A stretch of DNA of 64,000 bases from an uncultured Aquimarina sp. (lineage in GTDB: Bacteria; Bacteroidota; Bacteroidia; Flavobacteriales; Flavobacteriaceae), in NCBI RefSeq assembly GCF_947495315.1, contig NZ_CANLYD010000005.1, positions 347,868-411,867 of the forward strand, given 5' to 3'. The number at the start of each line of letters is the position of its first letter. Within the stretch, counting starts at the first letter, position 1. The notes under the pieces were generated by a model that was not told the origin of the DNA, made no database searches, and saw only the letters and a list, made by a program, of their open reading frames with translations. Position numbers and translations under genes: made by a program. Shown here in pieces: positions 51,249 through 61,188 of the stretch.

Positions 51249-52745
51249 TTAGTTGAGTGTAAAGCTTGTGCCTTCACGTCCGTCCTTAAGTTGTATACCC
51301 ATAGCTAGTAATTCATCTCTGATCTTATCGCTAGTAGCAAAATCTTTATTAGCTCTGGCTTCCGCTCTTAACTGAATTAATAATTCAACAGTACCGGAAA
51401 GCTTATCGCTAATATCTGAGGAAGCTTCATTTGTATTTACTAATCCCAAAACATCAAAAACAAATTCGTTCATAGTTTTTTGAATGAGCTTATGATCTGC
51501 TTCTGAGATAGTAGCTTTATCTTCTTTAATAGAATTGATGAATTTAACAGCATCAAATAATTTTGCGATTAATATTGGACTATTAAAATCATCATTCATT
51601 GCTTCATAACATTCGTTAATCCAGTTCTGAACATCAAACCCTTCTGTAACTTTATTAATTTTTAAATTTTCTAAAGTTCCAATGGACTCCATTAATCTAT
51701 AGAATCCTTTTTCTGAAGCTTCTAAAGCATCATTAGAGAAATCCAGGATACTTCTATAATGTGCTTGCAACATAAAGAATCTTGCAACCGTAGGAGCAAA
51801 GGCTTTATTTAATTTATCGCTTTCTCCACTAAATATTTCGGCTGGAGAAAGAATATTACCCGTGGATTTAGACATTTTCTTGCCATCCAAAGTAAGCATA
51901 TTCGCATGCATCCAATAGTTTACTGGTGTAACACCACAAGCAGCTTCTCCTTGTGCAATTTCACATTCATGATGTGGAAATTTAAGATCCATTCCACCTC
52001 CATGAATATCAAATTGTTCGCCGAGATATTTTGTGCTCATTACAGTACATTCTAGATGCCAGCCAGGAAAACCGTCACTCCATGGAGATGGCCAGCGCAT
52101 AATGTGTTCTGGTTCCGCTTTTTTCCATAATGCAAAATCCTGCGGATTTTTTTTATCACTCTGAGCGGTTAATTCTCTTGTATTAGCAATCATATCCTCT
52201 AGATTACGACCGCTTAATTTTCCGTAGTTATTGGTTTCGTTAAATTTCTTTACATCAAAATATACAGAGCCATTAGCTTCATACGCAAAACCATTATCGA
52301 TAATGGTTTTGATAATTTCGATTTGCTCCACAATATGACCAGTCGCTGTTGGTTCTATGCTAGGAGGTATATTGTTAAACTTAGCTAGGATGTTATGGAA
52401 ATCCAGCGTATAGCGTTGTACGATTTCCATAGGTTCTAGTTGTTCTAATCGTGCTTTTTTGGAAACCTTATCTTCTCCTTCATCAGCATCATTTTCCAAA
52501 TGACCAGCATCCGTTATATTGCGCACATAGCGAACTTTATATCCTAAATGTTTAAGATACCTATATATTAAATCAAAAGAAATAAACGTACGACAATTTC
52601 CTAAATGCACATTGCTATAAACGGTTGGACCACAAACATACATTCCTATATTACCTTCCGTAATAGGAGTGAATACTTCTTTTTGACCCGAAATAGAATT
52701 GTAAATCTTTAGTTCCTGAGTTTTATACAACGGAGCTACTGCCAT
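51249..52745 (-). CDS. cysS: Cysteinyl-tRNA synthetase
   Basis: 498 residues, class [25 protein letters not shown] contains the zinc Cys and the HIGH-like [14 protein letters not shown] and HHECEIAQ supply further zinc ligands; KKMSKSTGN is the KMSKS loop (residues ~282-290). It charges tRNA-Cys. A folE gene lies upstream with a 40-base gap on the same strand. Confidence 0.96.
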   Translation of the reverse strand: MAVAPLYKTQELKIYNSISGQKEVFTPITEGNIGMYVCGPTVYSNVHLGNCRTFISFDLIYRYLKHLGYKVRYVRNITDAGHLENDADEGEDKVSKKARLEQLEPMEIVQRYTLDFHNILAKFNNIPPSIEPTATGHIVEQIEIIKTIIDNGFAYEANGSVYFDVKKFNETNNYGKLSGRNLEDMIANTRELTAQSDKKNPQDFALWKKAEPEHIMRWPSPWSDGFPGWHLECTVMSTKYLGEQFDIHGGGMDLKFPHHECEIAQGEAACGVTPVNYWMHANMLTLDGKKMSKSTGNILSPAEIFSGESDKLNKAFAPTVARFFMLQAHYRSILDFSNDALEASEKGFYRLMESIGTLENLKINKVTEGFDVQNWINECYEAMNDDFNSPILIAKLFDAVKFINSIKEDKATISEADHKLIQKTMNEFVFDVLGLVNTNEASSDISDKLSGTVELLIQLRAEARANKDFATSDKIRDELLAMGIQLKDGREGTSFTLN

Positions 52746-52785
52746 AATTTTGGTAAATGCTTATGATTATTGATTAAAGATAAAA

Positions 52786-53463
52786 TTAAAAAGTAGTATC
52801 TAGTTTGATATAGTCTAAAAATTCTCTTCGAACAGCTTCATCTTTGAATTTCCCTCCAAACTCGCTAGTTACCGTACTACTTTCTATATCTCGTATTCCT
52901 CTGGAATTTACACATAAATGTTTAGCGTCTATTACACAAGCAACATCTTTAGTGTTTAGAACTACCTGAAGATCCTGCACAATTTGCATAGTTAAACGCT
53001 CCTGTACCTGAGGACGTTTTGCGTAATAATCTACAATACGGTTCATTTTAGATAATCCTACAACAGTTCCGTTAGAGATATAGGCTACGTGAGCACGACC
53101 AACTATAGGTAAAAGATGGTGTTCGCAAGTAGAATAAACTGTTATATTTTTTTCTACTAACATTTCGCCATATTTGTAGTGATTGTCAAAAGTAGAAGCG
53201 TCTGGTTTTCTTTCAGGATGTAGTCCCGAGAAAATTTCGTTTACAAACATTTTTGCAACTCTTTGGGGTGTGCCTTTAAGACTATCGTCACTAAGATCTA
53301 ATCCCAAAGTTTCCATAATATGTTTAACATCATCTTTAATCAAAGCGATCTTTTCTTTGTCACTAAGTTTAAATGCATCTTCTCTCAGAGGAGTGGTAGC
53401 GCTAGTAGCTACATGATTATCACCTAGCGCTTCAATAGCTTCAAGGGCCTTGTCTATCTTCAA
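52786..53463 (-). CDS. folE: GTP cyclohydrolase I
   Basis: 225 residues. STCEHHLLPIVGRAHVAYI (zinc Cys-Glu-His-His, residues ~127-145), QVQERLTMQIVQDL and IDAKHLCVNSRGI are the family motifs. It converts GTP to 7,8-dihydroneopterin triphosphate for folate and pterin synthesis. Normal length for the type IA enzyme with a ~30-residue N-terminal extension. Probable first gene of folE-cysS-yidD-lgt. Confidence 0.96.
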   Translation of the reverse strand: MKIDKALEAIEALGDNHVATSATTPLREDAFKLSDKEKIALIKDDVKHIMETLGLDLSDDSLKGTPQRVAKMFVNEIFSGLHPERKPDASTFDNHYKYGEMLVEKNITVYSTCEHHLLPIVGRAHVAYISNGTVVGLSKMNRIVDYYAKRPQVQERLTMQIVQDLQVVLNTKDVACVIDAKHLCVNSRGIRDIESSTVTSEFGGKFKDEAVRREFLDYIKLDTTF

Positions 53464-53832
53464 AAGTTCAAAATTTTGTTATTATAAAATATAAAAGAAT
53501 TATAAAAAACACACGCATACTATCATAATATATGATGTGTTCTCTGATTAAAATTGAAATAGTACCTTCCTGGAATGTACAATTTTAACTCATTCTTTTT
53601 TTTAAATTCCCTACAATGTATACGTTGAAAATTATTAATAAATCCATATACTATTTTGAATTCAAGTAAAATCAACCGCAAACGGGCTGCAAAGATACGA
53701 TTTTGTCTTTTTACTTAGTGAAAGCTATGTTAACAATTATAAATAATGTCATTGTTTTCTAAGCTCTATATATTTATATTAGTAAATTTAATTCCTACAT
53801 AAGAAAATCAACGAACCTACGTTATATAAAAT
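53464..53832. other. Divergent intergenic region
   Basis: This carries promoters for folE (minus) and the T9SS adhesin (plus). It is AT-rich. No exact TAnnTTTG box, gene or strong inverted repeat was found. Confidence 0.4.
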
Positions 53833-55365
53833 ATGACAAAATTACTACCTCAAATCTTATTATTATTTGTGCTATTTTGTTTTAGTAGTACATTGCTGAA
53901 CGCTCAGGACTTTGATACGGCCTGTCAGAATTCTCAGCCTTTTTGTTCTGATGCTTCTTTGGAGCTTACTTTTCCCAACACTACTGGTGATTTAGACGGT
54001 TTAGGAGAAGTTGGATGTTTAAATACTACACCAAATCCCTCCTGGTATTTTCTGCTTATTGATGAAGCTGGTGATTTGGTTTTTGATATTCGTCAATGGA
54101 TGGATGCTGATGGTGATAATCGTTTAGATCGTAATGAAAGACAGCTTGACGTTGATTTCATCGCGTGGGGTCCATTTCAGACTTCTTTTATAATTAATTG
54201 TGATGATGAATTACCAAGAGGTTGTGATCTTAATGGAGATGGAGATAATATTCGTCCAGCTGAATGTGTTAATAATGCAGATGAACCTGATTTTTATATA
54301 AATGATGAGGATAATACCAATATTATAGATTGTAGTTATGCGAGAACATCAGATGACAATTTTATAGAAACATTCACAATTCCTAATGCTCAGACAGGAG
54401 AATTTTATATCGTATTGATTACTAACTTTTCCGATGAGGCTGGAGTCATACAATTAGAACAAACAAATCTGGGAGAAGAAGGTGCGGGTACTACTGATTG
54501 TAGTGTGTTGGAGCCAGGTATTCCTCAAGAAAGAATTGCTACTTGTGGAGAATTTCCGATAACTGTAGAAGGTAGATTTCCAGCAAGAACAGGGCCTCCT
54601 GCTGTTCCTGCGGCAGTGACGTTTCAATGGTCTCGAGCGGATTTAGGAGATACGAATTTTGTGGATATTCCTGGAGCAACTTTCCCTTTTTATGATCAGG
54701 TAAATTCTAATGGTATATACAGACTTAGAGGTTTTGATGCTAGTGGTGTAGAAGTCCCTGATTCTCCGGATCAGGTTTCAGTTTTAGATGTTTCTCAAAT
54801 AAGTTTCGAGGTTGGTTATACCATTACAGAAGGGTCTTTTTCTGAAAGTTATACACTTACCGCAGAAGCGTCGACTGATCCAATTGTTGAAGCAGAAGGA
54901 TTTACTGATTTCGAATATCGATTAGATCGCGATGTTAATATGGACGGAAATTTTGTAGAATATAGAGCTTTTCAGTCTTCGCCAGTTTTCGAAGGGATTC
55001 CTGCAGGTGACTATAGGATTATAGCCAGATATGCTAATTGTCCGGATAACGAAAGAACCTCTGTAGATATAATGATTCTAGGATATCCTAGATACTTCAC
55101 TCCTAATGGTGATTCCTTTCACGATACCTGGAATTTAATTAATCCCGAGGATCAGCCTATTCCCGCATTGGTTTATATATTTGATAGACACGGAAAATTA
55201 TTAAAACAATTGAATCCAACCGGAGCTGGATGGGATGGAACTTATAATGGAAATTTAATGCCTTCTTCGCAATATTGGTTTAGGGTAGAATTTAATGAAC
55301 AAGCTGATCGAGATCCTAATAGAAGCAGGAAAGTTTTTGCAGGTAGTTTTTCTTTAATTCGATGA
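53833..55365 (+). CDS. T9SS type B sorting-domain surface protein
   Basis: 510 residues. Signal peptide to ~24 (SSTLLNAQ). Residues ~25-220 form a cysteine-containing beta domain (FCSDASLELTFPNTTGD, DVDFIAWGPFQ, EFYIVLITNFSDEAGVIQLEQT) shared with the neighbour at 55614. The C-terminal ~85 residues (YPRYFTPNGDSFHDTWNL...VYIFDRHGKLL...WDGTYNGNLMPSSQYWFRVEF) are a gliding-motility-type CTD (T9SS type B). Probably a large-family surface adhesin or structural protein. The stop is TGA. Confidence 0.88.
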   Translation: MTKLLPQILLLFVLFCFSSTLLNAQDFDTACQNSQPFCSDASLELTFPNTTGDLDGLGEVGCLNTTPNPSWYFLLIDEAGDLVFDIRQWMDADGDNRLDRNERQLDVDFIAWGPFQTSFIINCDDELPRGCDLNGDGDNIRPAECVNNADEPDFYINDEDNTNIIDCSYARTSDDNFIETFTIPNAQTGEFYIVLITNFSDEAGVIQLEQTNLGEEGAGTTDCSVLEPGIPQERIATCGEFPITVEGRFPARTGPPAVPAAVTFQWSRADLGDTNFVDIPGATFPFYDQVNSNGIYRLRGFDASGVEVPDSPDQVSVLDVSQISFEVGYTITEGSFSESYTLTAEASTDPIVEAEGFTDFEYRLDRDVNMDGNFVEYRAFQSSPVFEGIPAGDYRIIARYANCPDNERTSVDIMILGYPRYFTPNGDSFHDTWNLINPEDQPIPALVYIFDRHGKLLKQLNPTGAGWDGTYNGNLMPSSQYWFRVEFNEQADRDPNRSRKVFAGSFSLIR

Positions 55366-55613
55366 TTTTTTAAAATAGAATTTGTTTTTTTGCCAGCTGT
55401 TATAATTTGATAATACGTGTGTTTTTAGGTTTTGCTAAAAAGGAATTCTCTTATTCTTGAAATACAATTGTTTCAATCGAAAGAATCAAAAACCGAATTA
55501 TTTCAATTTTATAGTAGTATTTCTTAGGGTTTCTCTTTGTAAGATTGTTTTATATAAGAATGCTTTGAGTTTAAGAAATAGTAACAGTTTTATCATTGAT
55601 TTAAAAGTTGGTA

Positions 55614-58600
55614 ATGATTAAGAGAACACCTACGTTAATATTGTTTTTATGCCTTTTTATGTACACGAGTCTGAGTGTAGCACAAGGCTCGGTTTGTGCA
55701 GATGCAATTGGAGATGATGGTGCTGATCCATTTTGTAGTACTACAGGTATTGTTTTTCCAAATTGTAATAGCTCTAATAGTAGTTGTGTTAATAGCTCAG
55801 AAGTTGGGCCTAACTATGGTTGTTTAACTACACAACCTTTTCCAGCCTGGTATTATTTGCAGATAGATGATACAGGGGCCTTAACTTTTCGTATTTCGCA
55901 ATCTGCTAACGAAGATGGGACTGGTAATCAGTTGGATGTGGATTTTATATGTTACGGGCCTTTTCCAGATCCTGTTTCTCCTTGTACAGCTCAGTTAACA
56001 GGTGGAAACACTATAGATTGTAGTTATTCGCCAGATGCAATCGAAACCATGAATATTCCTGCTGCTACAGCAGGAGAATTTTATTTGGTTTTAATTACTA
56101 ATTTTTCGGAGCAACCTGGTTTTATCAATTTCGAGCAGACTGGTGGAACAGGTTCTACTGATTGTTCTATATTAGAAGCTACACTTGGACCAAATCAAGA
56201 TATCTGCGGATCTGACCCCGTAATTTTGGATGGAGAGTCAGACGGAGCCGTACGTTACGAATGGTCTGTGTATAATGAGGTTACCATGATGTTCGAAGTT
56301 ATCGCTGGTGAAGTAGGTACAACGTTTACGGTTACCAATTCTGGTCGTTATCAATTATTGATTGAAGATGTAGATGGTAATACAGAAACTGACGAGATAG
56401 TAATTACTTTTTATCCTGAACCAGTAGTTGCTAATACTCCAATGGACTTAATGTCGTGTGATGACGATGGAAATGGTTTTGATACTTTTGACCTTACTCA
56501 GAATTCATCTCTTATTCTTGGGACTCAAGATCCGACTGAATACACAATTACCTATCATGTAACCCAAGAAGATGCTGAAAATTATACTGGTGCTGCCGGG
56601 AATAATGTGATAGCGGATCCGGATACTTTTGTGAATACGGTTGCGGATCAAACAATATGGGCTAGAATAGGAGGGGCTAATCAGATATGTTTTGAGGTCA
56701 CTTCTTTTGTGTTAAGAGTATTTCAGAATCCTGTTGCTAATGTGCCTGCGAATATAGAACTATGTGATAATAATGTTGATGGTGATGATACCAATGGCGC
56801 TGTGGAATTCGATCTTTCTGATGCGATAACTGAAGTGTTAGGAGTGCAAAATGCAGCTGACTTTGCTGTTTCTCTTTACGAATCTCAAGCTGATGCTGAC
56901 GCTGGGGTTTTAGGAACAGAATTACCTAATAATTATACAAATACATCGAATCCGCAGATCATATATGTAAGGATAGAAAATGTGTTGGAGCAAAGTTGCT
57001 ATGAGACTACAAATTTTCAATTAATTGTTAACCCTCTTCCTGTGGTTTTACCTGTGGTGTCTTTGTTGCAGTGTGATGATGATACTGATGGTATTTCCTT
57101 GTTTAATTTGTCTGAGGCGAATGTTTTAATTTCTGGAAATTCTGCAAGCGAGACTTTTACATATTACTTAACGGAAATTGCGGCAATTAATGAGGACGCA
57201 ACTAATCAAATTGTAGATTTTACAGTGTATCCTAATCCAATACCTATCAATAGTATAGTTTTCTCCAGGATAGAAACTAATGATGGTTGTTTTAGAACTG
57301 CTCAGATTGATTTGGTAGTTTCTGCTACCCAGATTCCTGCTAGTTTTAATCTTATATATAATGAATGCGATACTGTTGATGTAGATAACGACGATGCTAA
57401 TGGGATTGCAACTTTTGATTTTAGTAGCGCAACAAGTCAAGTGGAAGCATTGTATCCGCCTGGTCAAAACTTAGTTGTTACCTATTATGAAAATTTAGCA
57501 GATGCCTTAGCAGAAGAAAATGCAATTGTTGATCCTTCAAACCATAGAAATGATGCATCTCCTTTTGTTCAGGATTTGTATATAAGAGTGGATGATGGAA
57601 CTGATAATGAATGTTTAGGTTTGGGACAGCACATACGATTAGAAGTGGATCCATTACCGTTAAATAATCCAGTATCTGATTTTGTTTTATGTAGTGATGA
57701 TCCTAATCGAGCAACGTTTGATTTAACAGAGAAAGATTCTGAAGTGATTGGGGTACAAACTGAAGTATTATTAATAACCTATCATAGAACAGAAGCGGAA
57801 GCAAATAGTAATGCAGGAGCTATTGTAGGAGCATTTACAAATCAGGCTAACCCGCAAACCATATGGGTTCGTACTCAATTTGATGAAAATAATAATGGTG
57901 TTGGAGATGCCGACGAGTGTTTTAGGTCTACTATTTCTTTCGATTTAAGAGTACTCCATAACCCCGAGTTAATAGATCCGGATCCTATTATCTTGTGCGG
58001 TGATCAGGTGAATACTATATATGATTTAACGGTAAGAGAAACTCAGATTTCGGGGAGTGCTACAAATATTACATTTACTTATTATGAATCCCAAAATGAT
58101 GTAGATATAAATAACCCTATTATTAATCCAACTACATATACCAGTATGATGTTGGCAAGAGATATCATAGTAGTTGGTAGAGATGATGACAATGGTTGTG
58201 TTTCTGATGTTACACTTCAATTACAGACTATTTTATATGATGATTTTAATCTAACCCCAGATGCATTAGAAACATGTGAGTTGGATGAAGCTGGTATCGG
58301 AATCTTTGATCTTACTGTAGCGACGCAAGATATTCTTAATTTAAATGACGCTGACGTGTCAAACGATTTGAGTGCTTCTGATTATAATATTCAATACTAT
58401 GAGGTTATGGAGGATGCTCAATCAGGTAATAACATTACAATAGTATCTCCTTCGTCGTATCAGAATATACAAGAATTTAATCAAACAGTTTATATTCGGT
58501 TTGATCCCTTAGTGAGCGGTAATGATTGTTTTAGGATAGTTCCAGTTCGATTGATAATTAATGAGCTGCCGGATTTTACGTTAGAAGAAGAGTATATTAT

Positions 58601-59339
58601 TTGTCTTGAAAATGATGGAACAGTTATTAATTTAATGCCGACAGATGTAATTGATACAGGTTTAGATGATACTATTTATGATTTTCAATGGTACGTGGGT
58701 GTTACTACAACAGCAGGAAATGAAATTCCTGGTGAAACCGGATCAATTTATAGTCCCAATACACCAGGTCAATATTCCGTTTTAGTGACAAATATCCAGA
58801 CTACTTGTGTTTCATCAGCATCAACAGTAGTTATAGAGTCATACCCTCCACGACAGGAGGATTTTACCGCAGAGTTGATTTCTGGTGCTTTTTCTGATAA
58901 TGCCACTGTTCAGGTGATAGTTGCAGTTGAGGCGATTGGCGAGTATGAATATAGGTTGGATAATGGCGATTGGCAGACTTCTCCAATATTTACTAGAGTA
59001 TCAAGAGGGGAACATGTGATATACGTTAGGGATGTTCGTATGTGTTCTGAAATAGAACTTCCAGTAGAATTTATAGTTGATTATCCAAGATATTTCACAC
59101 CCAATGGGGATGGTTTTCATGAGACTTGGGGAATAGTTGGTAATGATAATGTACAGATTAATGGTATCCAAATTTTCAATCGATTCGGAAAGCTACTAAA
59201 AGATCTTGGAGCTCTTGGCGAATGGGATGGAACCTATAATGGAAGTCTACTCCCATCTAGTGAATACTGGTTTAAAGTTAGGTATACAGAAAGCGGAGTA
59301 ATGAAAGAATTTAATGCTAGTTTTTCATTGATCAGATAA
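55614..59339 (+). CDS. Giant T9SS type B surface protein with seven tandem modules
   Basis: 1241 residues from ATG 55614. After the signal peptide, residues ~25-185 match the N-terminal domain of the preceding gene. An Ig-like segment (~190-265) is followed by seven ~100-residue modules starting near residues 270, 376, 477, 574, 684, 786 and 876. Each has C(D/N)xxxDG...FDLT/S...ILG.Q...[FY].[VI][TS][YL][YH]...D... and a final VRI..CF. A T9SS type B CTD (YPRYFTPNGDGFHETWGI...SSEYWFKVRY) closes the protein. Likely an adhesin; repeat number may vary between strains. Confidence 0.88.
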   Translation: MIKRTPTLILFLCLFMYTSLSVAQGSVCADAIGDDGADPFCSTTGIVFPNCNSSNSSCVNSSEVGPNYGCLTTQPFPAWYYLQIDDTGALTFRISQSANEDGTGNQLDVDFICYGPFPDPVSPCTAQLTGGNTIDCSYSPDAIETMNIPAATAGEFYLVLITNFSEQPGFINFEQTGGTGSTDCSILEATLGPNQDICGSDPVILDGESDGAVRYEWSVYNEVTMMFEVIAGEVGTTFTVTNSGRYQLLIEDVDGNTETDEIVITFYPEPVVANTPMDLMSCDDDGNGFDTFDLTQNSSLILGTQDPTEYTITYHVTQEDAENYTGAAGNNVIADPDTFVNTVADQTIWARIGGANQICFEVTSFVLRVFQNPVANVPANIELCDNNVDGDDTNGAVEFDLSDAITEVLGVQNAADFAVSLYESQADADAGVLGTELPNNYTNTSNPQIIYVRIENVLEQSCYETTNFQLIVNPLPVVLPVVSLLQCDDDTDGISLFNLSEANVLISGNSASETFTYYLTEIAAINEDATNQIVDFTVYPNPIPINSIVFSRIETNDGCFRTAQIDLVVSATQIPASFNLIYNECDTVDVDNDDANGIATFDFSSATSQVEALYPPGQNLVVTYYENLADALAEENAIVDPSNHRNDASPFVQDLYIRVDDGTDNECLGLGQHIRLEVDPLPLNNPVSDFVLCSDDPNRATFDLTEKDSEVIGVQTEVLLITYHRTEAEANSNAGAIVGAFTNQANPQTIWVRTQFDENNNGVGDADECFRSTISFDLRVLHNPELIDPDPIILCGDQVNTIYDLTVRETQISGSATNITFTYYESQNDVDINNPIINPTTYTSMMLARDIIVVGRDDDNGCVSDVTLQLQTILYDDFNLTPDALETCELDEAGIGIFDLTVATQDILNLNDADVSNDLSASDYNIQYYEVMEDAQSGNNITIVSPSSYQNIQEFNQTVYIRFDPLVSGNDCFRIVPVRLIINELPDFTLEEEYIICLENDGTVINLMPTDVIDTGLDDTIYDFQWYVGVTTTAGNEIPGETGSIYSPNTPGQYSVLVTNIQTTCVSSASTVVIESYPPRQEDFTAELISGAFSDNATVQVIVAVEAIGEYEYRLDNGDWQTSPIFTRVSRGEHVIYVRDVRMCSEIELPVEFIVDYPRYFTPNGDGFHETWGIVGNDNVQINGIQIFNRFGKLLKDLGALGEWDGTYNGSLLPSSEYWFKVRYTESGVMKEFNASFSLIR

Positions 59340-59376
59340 AAAAAAGGAGTTGAATAGTATTCAACTCCTTTTTTTT
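59338..59376. terminator. Bidirectional terminator
   Basis: GGAGTTGAATA (59346-59356) and TATTCAACTCC (59358-59368) form an 11-bp stem around one base, extended by eight A and eight T on the flanks (59338-59376). It separates the giant adhesin from the convergent FadL-like gene. Confidence 0.92.
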
Positions 59377-59392
59377 ATAATGCGACTTGTTA

Positions 59393-60925
59393 TTATAAAT
59401 TTAAACCTAGCGTAAAGGTAAGGTTATCTCGATAACTATCTATAGTGGCAAAATTAGTAAAAGCAGAATTAGGATAAAATTCCTGATTACGTTCTTGCTC
59501 AGAATAGTCATAAGCGATATCAAATTTTACTTTTCCAAAGTTATAGCCTATGCCTAGGGATAGTCCGGTTCTTTCTCCAAGAATAGATTCGTTTTTGTAA
59601 GGGCTTTCTTCATAGCTGTAACCACCTCTAAAACTCCAATTTCCATTTCTCAATTCTCCACCTATTCTAAGTGTCGAAGCGCCTTGTAAAGTGTTTTCTA
59701 TTTGCCTATTTAAATCTGAAAAATTGTCAAATCCATCAGAGTCAAATTCTGTAGATGAATAATCTTTATAGGAATAATCTAAACTGATTAAACCTCGTTT
59801 TCCGAACAACACTGCAATACTTCCGGTTGCTCTTGCGGGAGTTCGTAATTCGTACTCTGGAAAAACGTTAATCACATTTGGGTTTACCAAGGCTCTACCA
59901 TCGGCATTGCTAAAAGTCTCTACGCGTTGCGTTGTTTCTTCTTCGATATAATACCAGGTTGGTGACTCGAATGAAGCGCCAAGTCTAAGCATATTGGATA
60001 CTTTTAGAATACCTCCAACTTGTGCAGAGAAACCAGCGCCAATTGTAGATAAACGATTCGTAAATAGTATTTCATTAATAGAACTTCCTGAAATATTATT
60101 TCCTTCAAAAAACTCGGTTACCCTATCATAGTTAATAAAGTGAGAATTTAGGTTGACTCCGATATAGAATCTATCGTGTATTTGTGCTCCACCATTTATA
60201 GTGAACTTTCCATTGAGTCCAGTGCTTTCGTAATAATAGTCCTGAGCATATGGAAAAGGGTCAGAGTTTAGATCGACTGGTGCTACATTTGATAAATATG
60301 TAGTACTGTTTGGGTCTGTTGGATCAGTAGCTTCAATTATAAAAGATTCATGTCCTAAGAATGCTTGCTGGACTCCATATCCTTCTGTTTCTCCTAGAAA
60401 ATCATAAAGATCATCAATACTTTCTCCTGATCTTCTGGTTAATAAATCTAAAGGGATGCCTTGAGCTTCAGATAGGAAATAAGAATCTATAGAATTATTA
60501 CTTCTGCCGAACGCAAATAATTCCTCAGCATAGTCCGTAGTCTGGTCATACGCTATGCTTAATGATAATTTATTAAATTTAGAAGAATCACTTCGGTTAT
60601 TGTATACAAAAACTGCTCCAATTTGATTAAAATTAAAATTTGAAGATGAAGTTGCGCTAAAACCATTGAAATAACTAGCATCATTCTGAATATTTGACGT
60701 AGAAAGTGTAATAGAACCAGAAGAGCCTATAAATACTGCAGAACCTGCAGGATTTATCTGGAGTGCAGACATATCTCCTCCTAAAGCTCCAAATGCTCCG
60801 CTCATTCCTCTAAAACGTGCAGTTCCTAAGATATCCTGTTGAGAATATCTTACTGCGTCTGTAATGTCTTGAGCGTGTAAAAAAGACATAAATGATAGAC
60901 CAATTAATAAAAATATCTTCTTCAT
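59393..60925 (-). CDS. OMPP1/FadL/TodX-type outer membrane transport protein
   Basis: 510 residues with signal peptide (MKKIFLLIGLSFMSFLHAQ). The hatch region ALRYSQQDILGTARFRGMSGAFGALGGDMSALQINPAGSAVF-type N-terminus (residues ~22-65) is a FadL-family hallmark, then many amphipathic beta strands to a C-terminal Leu (LTFTLGLNL). The family imports long-chain fatty acids or aromatic compounds. The gene is downstream of a very low-complexity lipoprotein gene on the same strand, 263 bases apart. Confidence 0.9.
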   Translation of the reverse strand: MKKIFLLIGLSFMSFLHAQDITDAVRYSQQDILGTARFRGMSGAFGALGGDMSALQINPAGSAVFIGSSGSITLSTSNIQNDASYFNGFSATSSSNFNFNQIGAVFVYNNRSDSSKFNKLSLSIAYDQTTDYAEELFAFGRSNNSIDSYFLSEAQGIPLDLLTRRSGESIDDLYDFLGETEGYGVQQAFLGHESFIIEATDPTDPNSTTYLSNVAPVDLNSDPFPYAQDYYYESTGLNGKFTINGGAQIHDRFYIGVNLNSHFINYDRVTEFFEGNNISGSSINEILFTNRLSTIGAGFSAQVGGILKVSNMLRLGASFESPTWYYIEEETTQRVETFSNADGRALVNPNVINVFPEYELRTPARATGSIAVLFGKRGLISLDYSYKDYSSTEFDSDGFDNFSDLNRQIENTLQGASTLRIGGELRNGNWSFRGGYSYEESPYKNESILGERTGLSLGIGYNFGKVKFDIAYDYSEQERNQEFYPNSAFTNFATIDSYRDNLTFTLGLNL

Positions 60926-60980
60926 ATATTTATTTTCAATATTATAGTTTGCCTATTTGCTAATTACAAAAGAATTTAGC

Positions 60981-61029
60981 GATTTAGATAGTTGCTAAAT
61001 CCTGTTTGGGTTTAGCAACTATCTAGATC
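60981..61029. promoter_or_regulatory. Long hairpin in the FadL leader
   Basis: TAGATAGTTGCTAAA (60985-60999) and TTTAGCAACTATCTA (61011-61025) are perfect 15-bp arms; with one wobble the stem reaches 19 bp. It is 55 bases upstream of the FadL start on the minus strand, and 160 bases below the end of the lipoprotein gene. No T tract follows, so a regulatory leader or a protein-binding site fits better than a terminator. Confidence 0.6.
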
Positions 61030-61188
61030 GAATAGGTTTTATCAATTCTTAATTTTTTGTGAATTACTGATCACCTCAAAAATAGTAAGACATTTGGAAA
61101 AGATTTCTGACAATAGTCAGTTTATAATAATCCAAATTATACTTTTAGACTTAAGTAGTAATGATTTTTTTAGCTTTTAATCAGTGTT

